Positions 45,601-58,236 are shown, counted from the first letter of the stretch. The stretch: 64,000 nucleotides of DNA from Lathyrus oleraceus (GCF_024323335.1 NC_066584.1:238247494-238311493), one strand, 5' to 3'. Made by a program: numbers and translations. The notes: generated from the letters alone by a model not told the origin.

Positions 45601-47579
45601 ATCCAACGTTCCACGTTCAAACAGTGAAACGCATCGTTTCACTTAAACCAGTCAGCATGCCACTCAGCGCTTCAACGCACGCGTGGCTCAGTCAAACAAT
45701 CCTCAGCCAATCGAACTCACACGCAAGGAACACGTGGCAAACACATCAGCATAAACCCTAAGCACGCAGACGCCGGAGCTACAGCTCCGGTCGTCTTCTC
45801 CGACGACTCACGTGGCGGTGCCGCCCAATAAATTTCCAGAAATCCACCAAACTTATACCATTCGAACCGTCTCTCCGCGAGGATTCCAAATATGACCTTA
45901 ATTCTTCCTAATTCTTCCTAGATTCTACAGATCGAAGTGAAACATTTTCTAGATCCAAACTTTCAGTCAACCTAACATCCTCAATTCTCACTCATTTTCA
46001 AATCTAAACATATCTCCATGCTCTACTCAACAAGATCTACAAGTCTATGATCAAAAAACAGCAAAAGGAGAGATCGAATTTTGAGTCACCTTGAAGTGCA
46101 GCTCTCTGAAATCGTGTTCTCTCAAGCTCTACAGCTCCAGATCTTCTCCTATGATCTTCCTATGAAGCTTTAAGCAAAAATGAACGGTTGAATCCTCTTG
46201 AATCCACTTCAATTTCCAAATTCCATTAACATGACATTGCTCTTGAACTGCTCGAATTCTGGCTGAATTACTCCAAACAGATGATGATTCTTGATCAGTG
46301 AAGGATGAGGATCAAGAATATGCAATAATATTTGAGAGTTATGTGGAGAAAAATCAAATTCGATGAGAGAGAGTTTTGAGAGAGTTCTTGAATTTCAGAT
46401 CTGAAATGGTTCCTCTTTCTGTTATGATTAGGGTTTTGGTACTTATACTCCTTGCTAATGACAATGCTAATCATATTTTCCATTGGTTAATCATGATTAG
46501 TGAGATATGAAACAATTTGCAAAAATGAAAAATGAGCTCACATGCCCATAATACACGTGCACAACTCCATGTTAAGCTTCCAATTCACTTAAGAACATCC
46601 AAGGGTCATGATTTGAGAATTAATTTGCTTGCATCTTAAGCCAAAAATGAATGTTGAATATTTTCTTCAATTTGCACATGTGTGAAATAATGAACATTCA
46701 AGCCTCTCCCATGCATGGCAAAAGCTCATTTTGAGATGTCTTTAACATGAGAAGCATTTTGCAAAAAGAATGAACCAATTTGGAGCATTGTATCAAAAGT
46801 TATGTCATTTTGAATTTCCATGCACACTTTGTGATCAAATGACCATAACTTCTCAACCATTCATCATATTGACATGAATTAGGACGTTTTGGAAAGGGGA
46901 GACAAATATCTACAAACTTCATGTTCACCAAAATTCCATTTGAAACTTCTTTGACATTGACAAGTCAAGTTGAAAGTGGACCAAAACTTGCCAAATTTGG
47001 AAACTTTGAATTATAGGTCATTTTCCATTTTTAGTAACTTTTGCCATGACCTTTGAATCTTCAAGAATGGATGTTTAGAATGATGAGTATACCCCATTTG
47101 AACATGATTGAGGTGCCTCAACTCATTTCCCCACCTCATAGCCCTCAGTTGACTGCACAGTTGACTTTTGGTCCTTAGATGACCTTGAAATGTCTTGATT
47201 AACTTGAGGCTCTAACACTTGGTGAAATTGCTTCAAAATGAAACCCTAGCTCATGTAAGCTCCTTATAATAATCATGTCATCCTCATCCCAAGAAAATAT
47301 CTCATCTCTTGCACAAAGGATTTTCTTGAAGCTCTTGACCTGGTGATTGCTTAAGCTACAAACAAAAGATGTTAGTGACATATTTTTGTGCTTTTGGTTA
47401 GTAAATAAAACAAGAAAAGCAATGATATACAATTCAAGCATGCTTGGTGATCTCAAACCACTCACAAGAGATCCCTACCCAAAGGGAAAGGGAGCCAAGA
47501 TGCTCAATGATCCTTGAGGCTATGCAATGCAATGTTATGATGCCATGAGGGATCTTAGGGACAAAATTGGGGTCTTACA
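42692..47579 (-). mobile_element. Ogre 5' LTR (4888 bp)
   Basis: Plus-strand ends TGTAGCGGGG and GGTCTTACA; collinear with 16,483-21,369, with scattered substitutions and single-base indels. A minus-strand TATA-like motif is at 46,442-46,447. Confidence 0.95.
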
Positions 47580-47584
47580 ATATT
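47580..47584. repeat. Target-site duplication of the Ogre, right copy (ATATT)
   Basis: Matches 16,478-16,482. Confidence 0.92.
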
Positions 47585-48045
47585 CACTTCATTTCACATT
47601 AGGAATCATAATTTCTCTTATTATTCTCAATTTCTCTCTCTTTTGTCTCTCTACATCTCTCTAAACATTTTATTTTCACCAAAGTTGACTTAGTTCCCTG
47701 TGATTGAAAACTGGTTGTGGGGAATAAGTTGTAGTAGTATCATGACATTGTTGTTATTTTCAAGAGTCTGATACTCTTGAAGAATTGTGTTTGGTTCTTG
47801 ATATAAACCACTTGAAAAATATATGTTTGGTTAAAGAACCCGACTTTGAAAAGTTATGTGTGGTTAATGAGATCAGCTTGCAGAATCTCTACTTGATTTG
47901 ATAGTTTAGCCCATGGAAAAGCTCATTTTTGGTTGGGGATATGCTAGTGTAGAATATTGTGATTCTCTTGTATTAAAGGTTCATGGGCATAACTTATAAA
48001 ATCTCAATATTATAGTCAAATCTCAATAATATCTTTGGGGACAGG
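47585..48045 (+). mobile_element. Older copia-type LTR, middle piece
   Basis: Resumes the sequence broken at 16,482: CT-rich sequence typical of the transcribed leader just downstream of a TATA box, then AT-rich sequence to 48,045, where the Athila begins. No gene. Confidence 0.5.
48041..48045. repeat. Target-site duplication of the Athila, left copy (ACAGG)
   Basis: ACAGG also follows the right end of the Athila (59,636-59,640). Confidence 0.92.
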
Positions 48046-49487
48046 TGATCGGGAAAATAGCAAGTGTACTATTTTGCCTTTTATAGTAATAATGGGGAAA
48101 TTCCCCGAATATCGATCTCAAGGACTGCACGTTAATATTGAGTTTAAATTATCATTCAATTAAAAAAAAGTATTAGTTTGGTTTGAGTGTAAAAATATAA
48201 TAATAAAAGTGAAGGTAAAGAAATATGAAAATAAGGGTTTATAGAGGAAAAGGAAAAATGCCAGGGAAGGTGTATGATTTATCCCTGTAACAACTCTAAG
48301 TCACTATTGCATCAACAAATATCAATTACTACCAGTTCTCAAGGGTATTTTATCCCAAGTCCTTGGTGAGAAAACCTTTAATCAATCTACCCTAATTCCT
48401 ATATCCATAGCCAATTAGGGTGAAGTTAAGCAGTATAATATCAAGAATGCTCTGGTTCATACAGGGTATCCCTAGTCCTAGGTGATATCTACTGTAGAGT
48501 AACCTTATGAAAACCTTATCAATGGCGGTCCAACCTAATTGATAACCACAATTCAATCTCAATTGGTCCGAAAGAGAAAGCAATAAACACATCAAAAGGT
48601 TACCGTAAAAACAATATTATAAATGCAAATGTAAACTCAAATTCATTACAATTCTAAATCAGTGACACCCCCCTAGCATTGGGGGGTTTAGCTACTCATA
48701 TTGTTTAAAATAAATTCAAGATAAAAATTACACATTACAAGTAATTGGATGACTTTGATCTTCAATCGCTCCCGCTCATGAATATCTTCAGCTCTCTGAA
48801 TGCCTTGATCTCTGTAATACTTGATTGCTTCACAATATTGTGTTTTACTGTATTCCAAGATGATTTTTCCTTTGGCAGAAGACCTCCTTTTATAGTGAAA
48901 ATTCCCAACAGTAGTTGGACAGGTCCAAAGATGTCTCTAAAAAGCCCGACGAATGAAAAGCCCGCGAAAACTGGAATTTTTGGGCTTAGGCTGACACGGC
49001 CCGTGTCAGCTGACACGGGTGGCCGTGTCAGCCTACTGTTTAAGCTAACACACCCATGGCAGGGGTGACACGGTTGAGGGCACTTCCTGACATGGCCCGT
49101 GTCAGCTGACACGGGTGGCCGTGTTAGGCTACTGTTTTCTTCACTTGTCTTCCCTTTCCCTGACACGGTCCATGTCAGGTGACACGGGTGGCCGTGTCAG
49201 GCCTCCTGTATCGGGGTTTTCTGCTCCTTTGCGAGCCGGAATCTCGCACTGTCTTGTTCTGAGTTCTCTGGTTTTTCTACTTGGATCTGTTGGACAAAAA
49301 CACAGTTATCCCACGCATAAAATCATGATAATAAAAGGTAAAACATAACAAAGATTAAAAACGCGTAAATAAAATGACGGAAGTAAAACTAACTCGAAAT
49401 GTACCATAAATGCTTGCACAGTGTGTCAAATGTCTATGTTTTGCATCGGATCAGTAATGAAAACTCAATGTAAATGGTTACTGATCA
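48046..49487 (-). mobile_element. Athila 3' LTR (1442 bp)
   Basis: Plus-strand TGATCGGGAAAAT to TTACTGATCA. Minus-strand TATA box (TATAAAAGG) at 48,886-48,894. Contains a C6/G6 hairpin at 48,667-48,687 and three copies of a TGACACGG... palindromic unit at 48,990-49,204. The minus-strand purine-rich AAGTTTGGGGTTG abuts its inner end (49,488-49,500). Confidence 0.94.
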
Positions 49488-50801
49488 CAACCCCAAACTT
49501 AACTCATTGCTTGTCCCGAATAATGTTTCATTATCACTCCTCATAATTCTTCATGCTTTCCACCACTGTTGAGATCATTCGCAAACGTCTTCCCTTTTCC
49601 TTCCACAAGTCCTGCCTATCCTCTTAAGTCATTATTCACACTTCCACTTCAAAGCACTGTTTCACCTGTCAGCTTATTTCACATTCTCACCAATTCTCTC
49701 GGGGTAAGCTGTTTACACTCATAATTCAAAGTATGCAATATCACTCACAAGTTTGAATAGTCTCTCTTTTCTCATCACCTACACACAACACACACACTTT
49801 TGAGGTCTTTCGGGTTGTAGCTTTGTTGGGGTTAGGGTATGGATAAAAAAAGGAAAATAAGTGGCTTTTGGTTCAGAGTCGATGTTACATCCTGTGTTTG
49901 ATTCTATTATTTCCTCGGTTTTCTTTTTCACCGACTGCTCTTTTCTGTGCTTCTTTCTTTTGAATCTTCGAGTTGTCAAATTTTTATTTTTCTTTCTTTT
50001 TCTCGATTCATCATTTTTTCTTTTTCTCTTGTTTTGGCACTTTCTTAGGCTTTGAGAGCTTTTGGGGTTTTTACCCCAAACTTAGCTTTTCAACATAGCT
50101 TTGAATGCATTATCATGACTCTGAACAGGGTGAGGAAGTGTTTTGGCCAATGGTTACATTTATGGTGTTTAAACAAAAAATTGGATATAGGCTCAAAGGG
50201 GGTTAACAAGGGATATAATTATTCGGGATGGCTAGAAAGGCTCGGGGTTAATTACAAACAATGTGCCTCGGTGTGTGTATCATGCAGTGACAGTCCCAGA
50301 GAGTCTACGCAAATTTAGAGTGATAAAGACAAACCTGAATGACGCTCATGATGATCAATGTGTTTGTCTTTTTATGACTCACTTGGTTTGGTTCAGCTTT
50401 GACAGGATCCACAGTGCTCATTAATTTGATGCAATTTCTTTCTTACTTTGGAATATGCAGGATACTCGTGTCGGTTAAGTTGTATACGTTGCGCCCGATC
50501 TTTACTTTCAGCAGTGTCACTTTCTGGGGAGATCCTTCACAACAAGCCATGGTGAGTGGTGTGATACTTTCATCCATTCTCAATCGTGATCCTTACTTTT
50601 TCCAACCTGTCAACACAGACTTGACACACTTGCAGCATAATGTACCTTCAACAGACAAATTAAATCTAGAATACAAAAGTAAAAAGTAAAAATAACACAA
50701 TAACCAAATACTAATAAAAGACATAAAATCTCCCCCACACTTGAACTCAACATTGTCCATAATGTTTTTGAACAAGCGCGGAGGAGGGTACTCACAGGGT
50801 C
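49488..50801 (-). other. Athila 3' non-coding region
   Basis: Between the polypurine tract and the ATHILA ORF. T-rich blocks (49,910-50,040) but no protein-like frame; the short open frames seen here have low-complexity or unremarkable sequence. Confidence 0.6.
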
Positions 50802-52063
50802 CTACTGAGGAGGTGGTTGTGGGAAATGCAACATCAATTGTCGCATCATGTTGCTCATCTCATCCAACATCGCTCCCTGAAGGGCTTGCTCGATGCCTTG
50901 TCGTTGTTGTCCAGTCCTCAAGTCACCTATCTCAGTCTGTACCCAGCTCCATTGGTCAGTTGACCAAGATGATGAACCCGCCGCCTGCTTGGTGGGTTCC
51001 TGATGCTGTGGGACAAACTGCTCAGGAGGTGCTTGAGGATCTTCTTCTTCTATTTCCGTTCCTTCTGCCTGGTCATCCACAAATTGCTCACCTGTAGTAA
51101 AATGGTCAGTTTCGTGGCCTTCATCCGCATCGGGATCGGCGCTCACACACAACTAATTAGCATAGTCAGTAATAGCAACTTTGTCCGGATCCGGCATAGC
51201 GATGATAAACCTCTTATGGATAAGTACGAAATAGTAGTAGGGGCAACAACAATCATACCTTGGGAAATTATAGCAGACATGTCAATTTTTGTGTTACCTG
51301 CAATTGGCGTGTCCTCGAGTAAAACAGCTTGATACCCGAAATGCAATGCAATTTGGGTGATCATTCCCCCTACGGATATCCCTCCGGAGTTTGCTCGGCC
51401 GATTCTGCCCAGGTAGTTTGCTGCAAAGGCAGCTACATTGATGGCTTTGGTTTGAGCCATCGAGTACATAAAGAATAGCTCTCTTTGAGTAGCTACCCCA
51501 GTGATATCGCCTCTTCCAAACAGGGTATAGGCTAAACCTTTTTGGGTGTACCTGAAACATGGATTCTGGATGCCCGAGGCTTTCGCACCTTTGGAGGAGT
51601 AATCCGTCCTCCCGGTGATGGCGATCCAGAAATCCTTAGGTGAGAACCCGTCTGGGACCGTTCTAGGTCCATTCAGAGGGAGTCGGAGTATTGCAGCTAA
51701 CTCCTCAACAGACAATTCATGATAATTGTTAAACAACCGAAAACGTAAGGTGCTGAAATAATACCTGGTTGTGTCAATCCACCGTTTTTCCAGCTGGAAT
51801 TCCAACGTGCTAAGGAACTCGAGAGTAATGCGCTCATAGGTCGACACTTCCAAACTCATGAACTCGAGCATTCCCAAAACATGGAACATTCGGTCTACCT
51901 CAATTTTCATCCCCAAAGCGTTTAGAGTATGCTCAAACATATACCTTATCGGCGTGAGTTTGCGCTTCCGGTGAATTTGGTATCGCCGTTCTTGTTCCGA
52001 ATTGTCAAACACGATGTTGTGTGGATTAGGATTCCGACTCTGGCGCTTCCGTGACTTCGCCAT
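50802..52063 (-). pseudogene. ATHILA ORF (post-pol protein), frameshifted
   Basis: The minus-strand ATG at 52,063 opens MAKSRKRQSRNPNPHNIVFD and a 306-codon frame with MFEHTLNALGMKIEV, YHELSVEELAAILRLPL, QRELFFMYSM and GGMITQIALHFGY. This is the type of protein that Athila elements carry after integrase (sometimes called env-like; function unknown). Near 51,205 the frame shifts; in the other frame the sequence continues IIAMPDPDKVAITDYAN, a TAG, then VSADPDADEGHETD, an acidic and Gln-rich tail to the stop at 50,802. So one frameshift and one nonsense codon break it. Confidence 0.78.
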
Positions 52064-52917
52064 TTATGCAAGTTGTTGCTTTCCGGTGAGGATTCTCCAA
52101 GGGGGCATTTTGGACCTGCAAAAAATAAAAATATTATGAACTTTCGAGTTAGGAAATTCTGAAACCGTGGTTAGGACCGGGACGACGAGTGGAGTAATAT
52201 TTGTGAAGGGTGTTTTGGTGATAGGTGAGTGGAAATTGGGTTTATGGAAGGTTTTGTGTGGTGAGGTTAATGAGGTTTAATGGAATTTGAAAGAGTGTGA
52301 GAGAAAGAGATGAAGAATGATGAGAGAGAGTAATGATGTGTGGGATGAAAATCAGATAATGATGAGGTAATTGGGGAAAAGGTGTGGTTAATAGTGGATT
52401 AAGTGGGTGGGCCCCACGAAAAATCAAAAATTTCAAAAAAAAATCAAAAATTCCGCCTGCCTGCCACGGGTGGCCGTGTTAGGCTACTGGTTTACCACGT
52501 TCCAGCAATTTCCTACAGTGCTCCTGACACGGGCCATGTCAGCTGACACGGCCGCCCGTGTCAGGCTACTATTTACCAAGTCCAAAAATCCTCTTTCTTA
52601 CAGTGCTCCTGACACGGCCCGTGTCAGCTGACACGGGTGGCCGTGTCAGGCCACTGTTTTTCCAGTTCCACGTTTTCTTTTCCCTCTTCTGACACGGCAC
52701 GTGTCAGCTGACACGGGTGGCCGTGTCTGGCTGTCCTTTTGGCCGTTTTTTGCTTTTTTTGGTTTGTTCAACTGCTGGTTCCTCCTTGATGTTCCCTCCT
52801 TGTAGAACTCCTGTATAAACCTACAGACACACACAATTAATTAGAAATAAAAAGCGTGGGTTGCCTCCCACAAAGCGCTTCGTTTAACATCGCATGGCTC
52901 GACGGTTCTCCATCTGC
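52064..52917 (-). other. Athila spacer between integrase and the ATHILA ORF, with palindromic units
   Basis: No gene. 52,455-52,735 contains four copies of the TGACACGGCCCGTGTCA-GCTGACACGGGTGG unit also found in the LTRs. The rest is purine-rich on the plus strand (52,240-52,390). Confidence 0.7.
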
Positions 52918-55900
52918 TTAGGTGAGACGGATTTTTTCTATAGGACCACCCTCCTGGTCTTGTATGTAAGGTTTAACTCTCTGCCCATTCACCTTGAACG
53001 TGTCTTTGTTCGCTGGATTTCTTAGTTCAACAGCTTCATACGCAAATACTTTTGTATCTCAAAGGGACCCGACCATCGGGACCTTAGTTTCCCTGGGAAG
53101 AGCTTCAACCTTGAATTGAATAATAACACTAGTTGTCCTTCCTGAAGGTCTTTCTTCTGAATGCGCCTGTCATGCCAGGTTTTGGTTTGCTCTTTGTATA
53201 TCTTGGCATTCTCATACGCTCGATTTCTGAACTCTTCCAGCTCTTGTAATTGGAGGATCCGAGATTTACCCGCTTTGGCAAGATCATAGTTGAGGAATTT
53301 GGTAGCCCAAAACGCCCTATGGTCAAGTTCGAGTGGTAGGTGACAAGCTTTACCATAGACTAACTGATACAGGAACATACCTATTGGTGTTTTGAACGTT
53401 GTTCGGTATGCCCAGAGTGCGTCATCGAGCTTGATTGACCAATCCTTTCTTGAGGCACTGACGGTTTTTTCTAGGATTTGCTTGATCTGCCGATTGGATA
53501 CCTCAACCTGTCCACTAGTCTGGGGGTGGTATGGTGTGGCGATTCTATGCTTGACATTGTATTTCTGCAGTAGGTTTTCCATCAATTTATTTAGGAAGTG
53601 GGTACCTTCGTCACTAATCAGTGCTCTTGGTACCCCAAACCGTGTGAAGATACAATTCTTGAGGAAATTGATTACCACCTTTGCATCTTTCGTGGGCAGT
53701 GCAACTGCTTCCACCCATTTTGACACATAGTCAACTGCAACCAGAATGTATTGCTTTCCAAAGGAAGGTGGGAAGTGTCCCATAAAATCTATCCCCCACA
53801 CATCGAACAGTTCGACTTCTAACATGGCATTCTGAGGCATCTGACTTCTTTTGGATATGTTGCCTGTTCTCTGACATCTGCCGCACTCTTTTACCACTGC
53901 TTGTGCATCTTTGAACAATGTGGGCCAGTACAATCCAGACTGGAGGACTTTGGCTACGGTTCTGTCTACGCTAAAATGTCCTCCATATTCTGAGTTATGA
54001 CAGGCTTTTAAAATGTCCCTCTGCTCTTCCTCTAGAACACATCTCCTGACTAGGCCATCTAATCCCTTTTTGTAAAGGAATGGATCGTCCCATACATAGA
54101 ACCTGCAATCATGCAAAAACTTTTTTCGTCTGTTAGAGTCAAAGTCATCAGGTATCAGTCCACCTACCACAAAGTTCGCGTAATCGGCGAACCATGGGAT
54201 ATGCGTAACGGCTAGAATACGTTCGTCCGTGAACTCATCTCTGATGGGGTGCGTTTCTTCTGTCTCTTGGATAGGAGTCATCCGAGACAAGTGATCAGCA
54301 ACAGTGTTCTCACTACCCTTTTTGTCTCTGATTTCCAGGTCGAATTCTTGTAGTAGTAGGATCCATCACAGCAGCCTTGGCTTTGATTCCTGTTTGGAAA
54401 AAAGATATTTTAAAGCAGCATGGTCAGTATATACAATAACCTTTGATCCCAGCAGATAGGATTTGAACTTATCAAACGCGTATACTACCTCCAGGAGTTC
54501 TTTTTCTGTGGTTGCATAGTTCATTTGAGTAGGGTTTAGTACGTGGCTTTCATAATAGATCACATGCAAGAGCTTCTCCTTGCGTTGCCCAAGCACTACC
54601 CCTACTGCGTTATCACTTGCATCACACATTATCTCAAAAGGAAGAGACTAATTTGGGGCAATAACAATGGGCGCTGACACCAGCTCCTTCTTCAAGGCCT
54701 CAAAGGCTTTCCTGCATTCTTTGTCAAATAGGAATGGGGTATCTTTTACCAGTTGACTAGTCAGCGGTTTGGCAATCTTGGAGAAATCTTTTATGAACCT
54801 GCGGTAGAAACCCGCATGTCCTAAGAAGCTTCGGATGCCTTTTTCATTCACCGGTGGTGGTAAATTTTCTATTACCTCCACTTTTGCTATGTCCACTTTG
54901 ATACCTTTGTTGGAGATCTTGTGTCCCAAGACTATTCCTTCCCGGACCATGAAGTGACATTTTTCCCAATTCAAGATCAAATTTGTTTGCTGGCATCTTT
55001 CTAACACGAGGGACAGGTTAGTCAAACAATTATCAAATGAAGAACCGAATACTGAGAAGTCACCCATAAATACTTCCATATACTTTTCGAGCATGTCAGC
55101 AAAAATAGAAGTCATACACCTTTGAAAGGTGGCCGGTGCGTTGCACAAGCCAAATGGCATTCTTCTATAAGCAAAAATACCATAGGGGCATGTGAATGCA
55201 GTCTTCTCTTGGTCTTCAGGGGCAACCGCAATCTGGTTGTACCCCGAGTAATCGTCTAGGAAACAATAGTAATTGTGTCCTACTAACCTTTCCAGCATTT
55301 GATCAATGAATGGTAACGGGAAGTGATCATTCCTTGTTGCCACATTTAGCCTTCTGTAATCGATGCACACTCTCCAACCTGTAATAGTGCGGGTTGGAAT
55401 CAACTCATTCTTTTCATTTTTTATTACCGTTGTGCCCCCTTTTTTTGGTACCACGTGGACTGGACTTACCCAAGAGCTATCGGAGATAGGGTAGATTAGG
55501 CCCGCATCCAAGAGTTTTACAACTTCTTTGCGCACCACTTCTTTCATGGCTGGGTTAAGTCTTCGTTGTGGTTGCACTACCGGTTTGTGGTCATCTTCCA
55601 TTAAGATCTTATGCATACAAACAGTAGGGCTTATACCTTTTAAGTTCTCAATTGCCCATCTGATTGCACCCTTGTATTTTTTTAGCACTTGAATGAGTTC
55701 TTCCTCTTGGACACTCTGTAGACTAGCATTAATGATAGCTGGACGTTTTTCTTCAGTGTCTAGAAATACATACTTCAGATTTGTTGGTAACTGCTTCAGA
55801 TTCACCCCTTTTTTTTGTTCTTTAGTGACATCGGATGGTGGTGGTCTTAGATCTTCCCACCGGTGTGGTCTAGATCTAATCCATTCAGGTTGTTTTTCCA

Positions 55901-57578
55901 TTAGAGCAAGCACCTCATATTCTTCTTCATCTTCATCACTTTCAAAAATGGATAAGCTTAAGACCCGGTTTAGTGGTGACTGGGGTCTATGCTGGTCATT
56001 TTCTTGAGCAATTACTTGGTCGATTATCTCTATAGTGTTGCTTGTGCCGATATCATCTTTGTATTGCATTGTATTCCTCACATCTATCTTTAACTCTTCA
56101 TCATAGACCTTGAGGGTCATAGTTCCTTCCTTAATATCTATCATACACCATCCTGTTTCCAAGAAAGGTCTTCCGAATATGAGAGGAACCTCCTCATCCT
56201 CCGGCATTTCCAGAATGACGAAGTCGACTGGAAAGACAAACTTGTCAATTTTTACAAGAACATCTTCCACAATACCATAGGGTCGCCTAACAGAACGATC
56301 CGCAAACTGAAGGGTCATTCGAGTATCTTGAACAGAACCGATGCCTAATTTCTTATAGATGGACAGTGGCATCAAGCTTACACTTGCTCCTAAGTCAATT
56401 AGAGCCTTCTTGAATTTTCTATCACCAATAGTGCAAGGAATAGTAACTGATCCCCTGTCTTTCTTTTTCATTGGGATTTTCATGCCTTGGAGAATGGCAC
56501 TGCATGTTTCAGTCAGGATGATAAGTTCCGTATCAGTGGAACGCTTCTTGGAAATTATGTCTTTCAGGAACTTGGCATATATTGGCATTTGTTCCAATGC
56601 TTCAGAAAAAGGGATATTGATTTCGAGTTTTTTGAACATCTCCAGAAACTTCTCAAAATTCTTCTCATGTTGATTTTTCTTTTTCTGTCGTGGAGGGTAA
56701 GGGAGTTTGATTATGGGTTTAGGAACCTTCTCCTTCTCCTTGACAGGAGGTGGTATTGCTTCTTCATCTTGGACTTTTGTTTCCTTGATTTCTAAATCCA
56801 CCTCTATTAATCCATCTTTTTCTATATCATTTTCCTCTGTTGACTTTCCACTTCGGGTTGTGACAGCATTAACAGTGTTATGTTCCCGCAGATTTGTCAC
56901 CGTACCACTAGGTAGGGTGACCGGGGCTTGAGAGTTTGAAGCTAACTGTTGTGCTATCTGTCCCATTTGAACTTCAAGATTTTTGATGGAGGTTGTGGTG
57001 TTTTTCTGATTAGTCCCTTTTTCTTCTTGAAACTGTATGTTGTGGGCTGCTAACTTTTCAATGGCAATCTCCCATTCAGCTTTTTTAGGTGCCTGTTGTT
57101 GTTGTTGTTGCTGATACTGAGTCTGATATTGGCATGTACCTTGTTGCGGAACATTCCCTCTCTGATCTTTCCAGGAGAAGTTTGGATGATTCTTCAAACC
57201 TGGGTTGTAAGTCTTAGAGTAAGAATTATTTTGCTTCAAGAATTTGATCTCTTCAATTTGTTGGGGAGTCGCAAAGCAATAGACCGTGTGATGAGGTCCA
57301 TTACAGATTTCACAAGTGCTCGCCTGAGCTGGCTGAACCTGCGCTATCTGTTGAGTACCTATATTCATAGCTTTCAGCTTTTTGTCTACTTCGGCAGCAA
57401 TAATGTCTTCTAGAGGGATTTTATTTGTCTCTAATTTTAGATCAATCACCCCGTCTGGCTGACTAGTACATCTGTCATATAGCTCTAGATGCTCATTGGC
57501 AGCTATTGCTTCAATAATCCTTTTGATACCAGTGGCTGTTGAGAAATTTGTTAAGCCACCGACTGTTGTATCAATCAA
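52918..57578 (-). pseudogene. Athila pol with C-terminal gag: zinc knuckle, protease, RT, RNase H, integrase
   Basis: A single minus-strand frame broken by stops at 54,648 and 54,366. From its start: end of gag (TNFSTATGIKRIIEAIAANEHLELYDR), a knuckle-like CEICNGPHHTVYC, a Gln-rich tract, protease (KKALIDLGASVSLMPLSIYKKLG, LIFGRPFLETG), then RT (VHVVPKKGG, RVCIDYRRLN, FLDDYSGYNQIAVAPED, MPFGLCNAPATFQRCM). The catalytic box reads FMGD where FMDD is usual (codon 55,062-55,064). RNase H ([44 protein letters not shown]) follows. The integrase has its HHCC finger and the full D-D-E set ([23 protein letters not shown]). Near 53,040 a one-base loss shifts the frame; in the shifted frame integrase would end at 52,918. 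Confidence 0.92.
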
Positions 57579-58127
57579 CTATTTTGTTTTATTTTTCAGC
57601 CCATTAACGAACATCTGCATTTGTTCGGTCTGATCTATATTGTGAGTGGGACACGCGACTAATATCCCTTTGAATCTTTTGTAAGTGTCTCCCAATGATT
57701 CACCATCCTTCTGTTTGAAATTTAGAATTTCATACCTTTTTCTCAGGAATACTGATGCTGGAAAGTACTCATTTAAGAATGCAGTTTCCATCTCCTCCCA
57801 GGAAGTGATACTACCGGCAGGGAGAGAATAGAACCATTCTTCCGCCTCTTCAGCTAAAGTGGTGAAATACGTCACATTCACCGGTTAGTTTACAATGGTC
57901 AGTCTACCACCCGGTGCATTTGCACCTCCATAGTCACCCATGAGTCTTTTCTGAGGTGGAGGAGGTGGAATTGGAGGAACTTCAGCCATTGGTTCCTTGA
58001 CTTTTGAGTGATCAGAGGTACTTTCTTCTGTAGAATCCACTCTTTGTTCTCTGTGTCTTCGGTGAAGGGTTCTCTCGATCTCTGCGTCAAAAAGAAATTC
58101 AGCTGAGGGTTCTCCTCGCATACACAA
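57579..58127 (-). pseudogene. Athila gag N-terminal part (deleted and interrupted)
   Basis: Minus-strand frame from 58,127, about 85 bases past the primer site. It begins MCMRGEPSAEFLFDAEIERTLHRRHREQR and runs to GGANAPGGRLTIVN, then TAA at 57,885-57,887. After a short VNVTYFTTL it reaches the capsid motif AEEAEEWFYSLPAGSITSWEEME, AFLNEYFPAS and EILNFKQKDGESLGDTYKRFK, ending in TAG at 57,579-57,581 before pol. Compared with Athila gag, about 50 residues between the N-terminal region and AEEAEEWF are missing. Both stops fit Gln codons changed by C to T. Confidence 0.88.
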
Positions 58128-58212
58128 ATTAGTAAATTATAAATGACAGAAAATTAATTTTATTGCAGAGCAACAAAATTTTAATTGAAATTAAACTCTA
58201 TATTTTTGGTAT

Positions 58213-58230
58213 TCCCCGGCAACAGCGCCA
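58213..58230 (-). other. Athila primer-binding site (tRNA-Asp type)
   Basis: Minus-strand TGGCGCTGTTGCCGGGGA, six bases inside the 5' LTR end; one base from the standard Athila primer site attributed to tRNA-Asp. Confidence 0.85.
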
Positions 58231-58236
58231 AAAACT

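Larger units (their letters stand above)
16483..47579 (-). mobile_element. Complete Ogre Ty3-gypsy element, gag-deleted, carrying a nested insertion
   Basis: 31,097 bp in all; about 18.7 kb without the nested element at 25,933-38,368. The order on the minus strand is 5' LTR (42,692-47,579), primer site, ORF1 remnant, gag remnant, protease, intron, RT, RNase H (split by the nested element), integrase, repeat-rich 3' UTR, polypurine tract and 3' LTR (16,483-21,369). Giant LTRs, an ORF upstream of gag, an intron before RT and tandem repeats in the 3' UTR are the defining Ogre traits. A perfect ATATT duplication flanks it. Gag is almost wholly deleted and pol carries stops and active-site changes, so this copy is not autonomous. 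Confidence 0.95.

Noticed and set aside
49760..50055. T-rich stretch encoding Phe-rich frames as a signal or membrane peptide
   Set aside because: Low-complexity sequence in the Athila non-coding region, in the wrong orientation for its transcript.
55693..56931. Several plus-strand frames of 74-104 codons
   Set aside because: They are antisense shadows of the Athila gag-pol frame.
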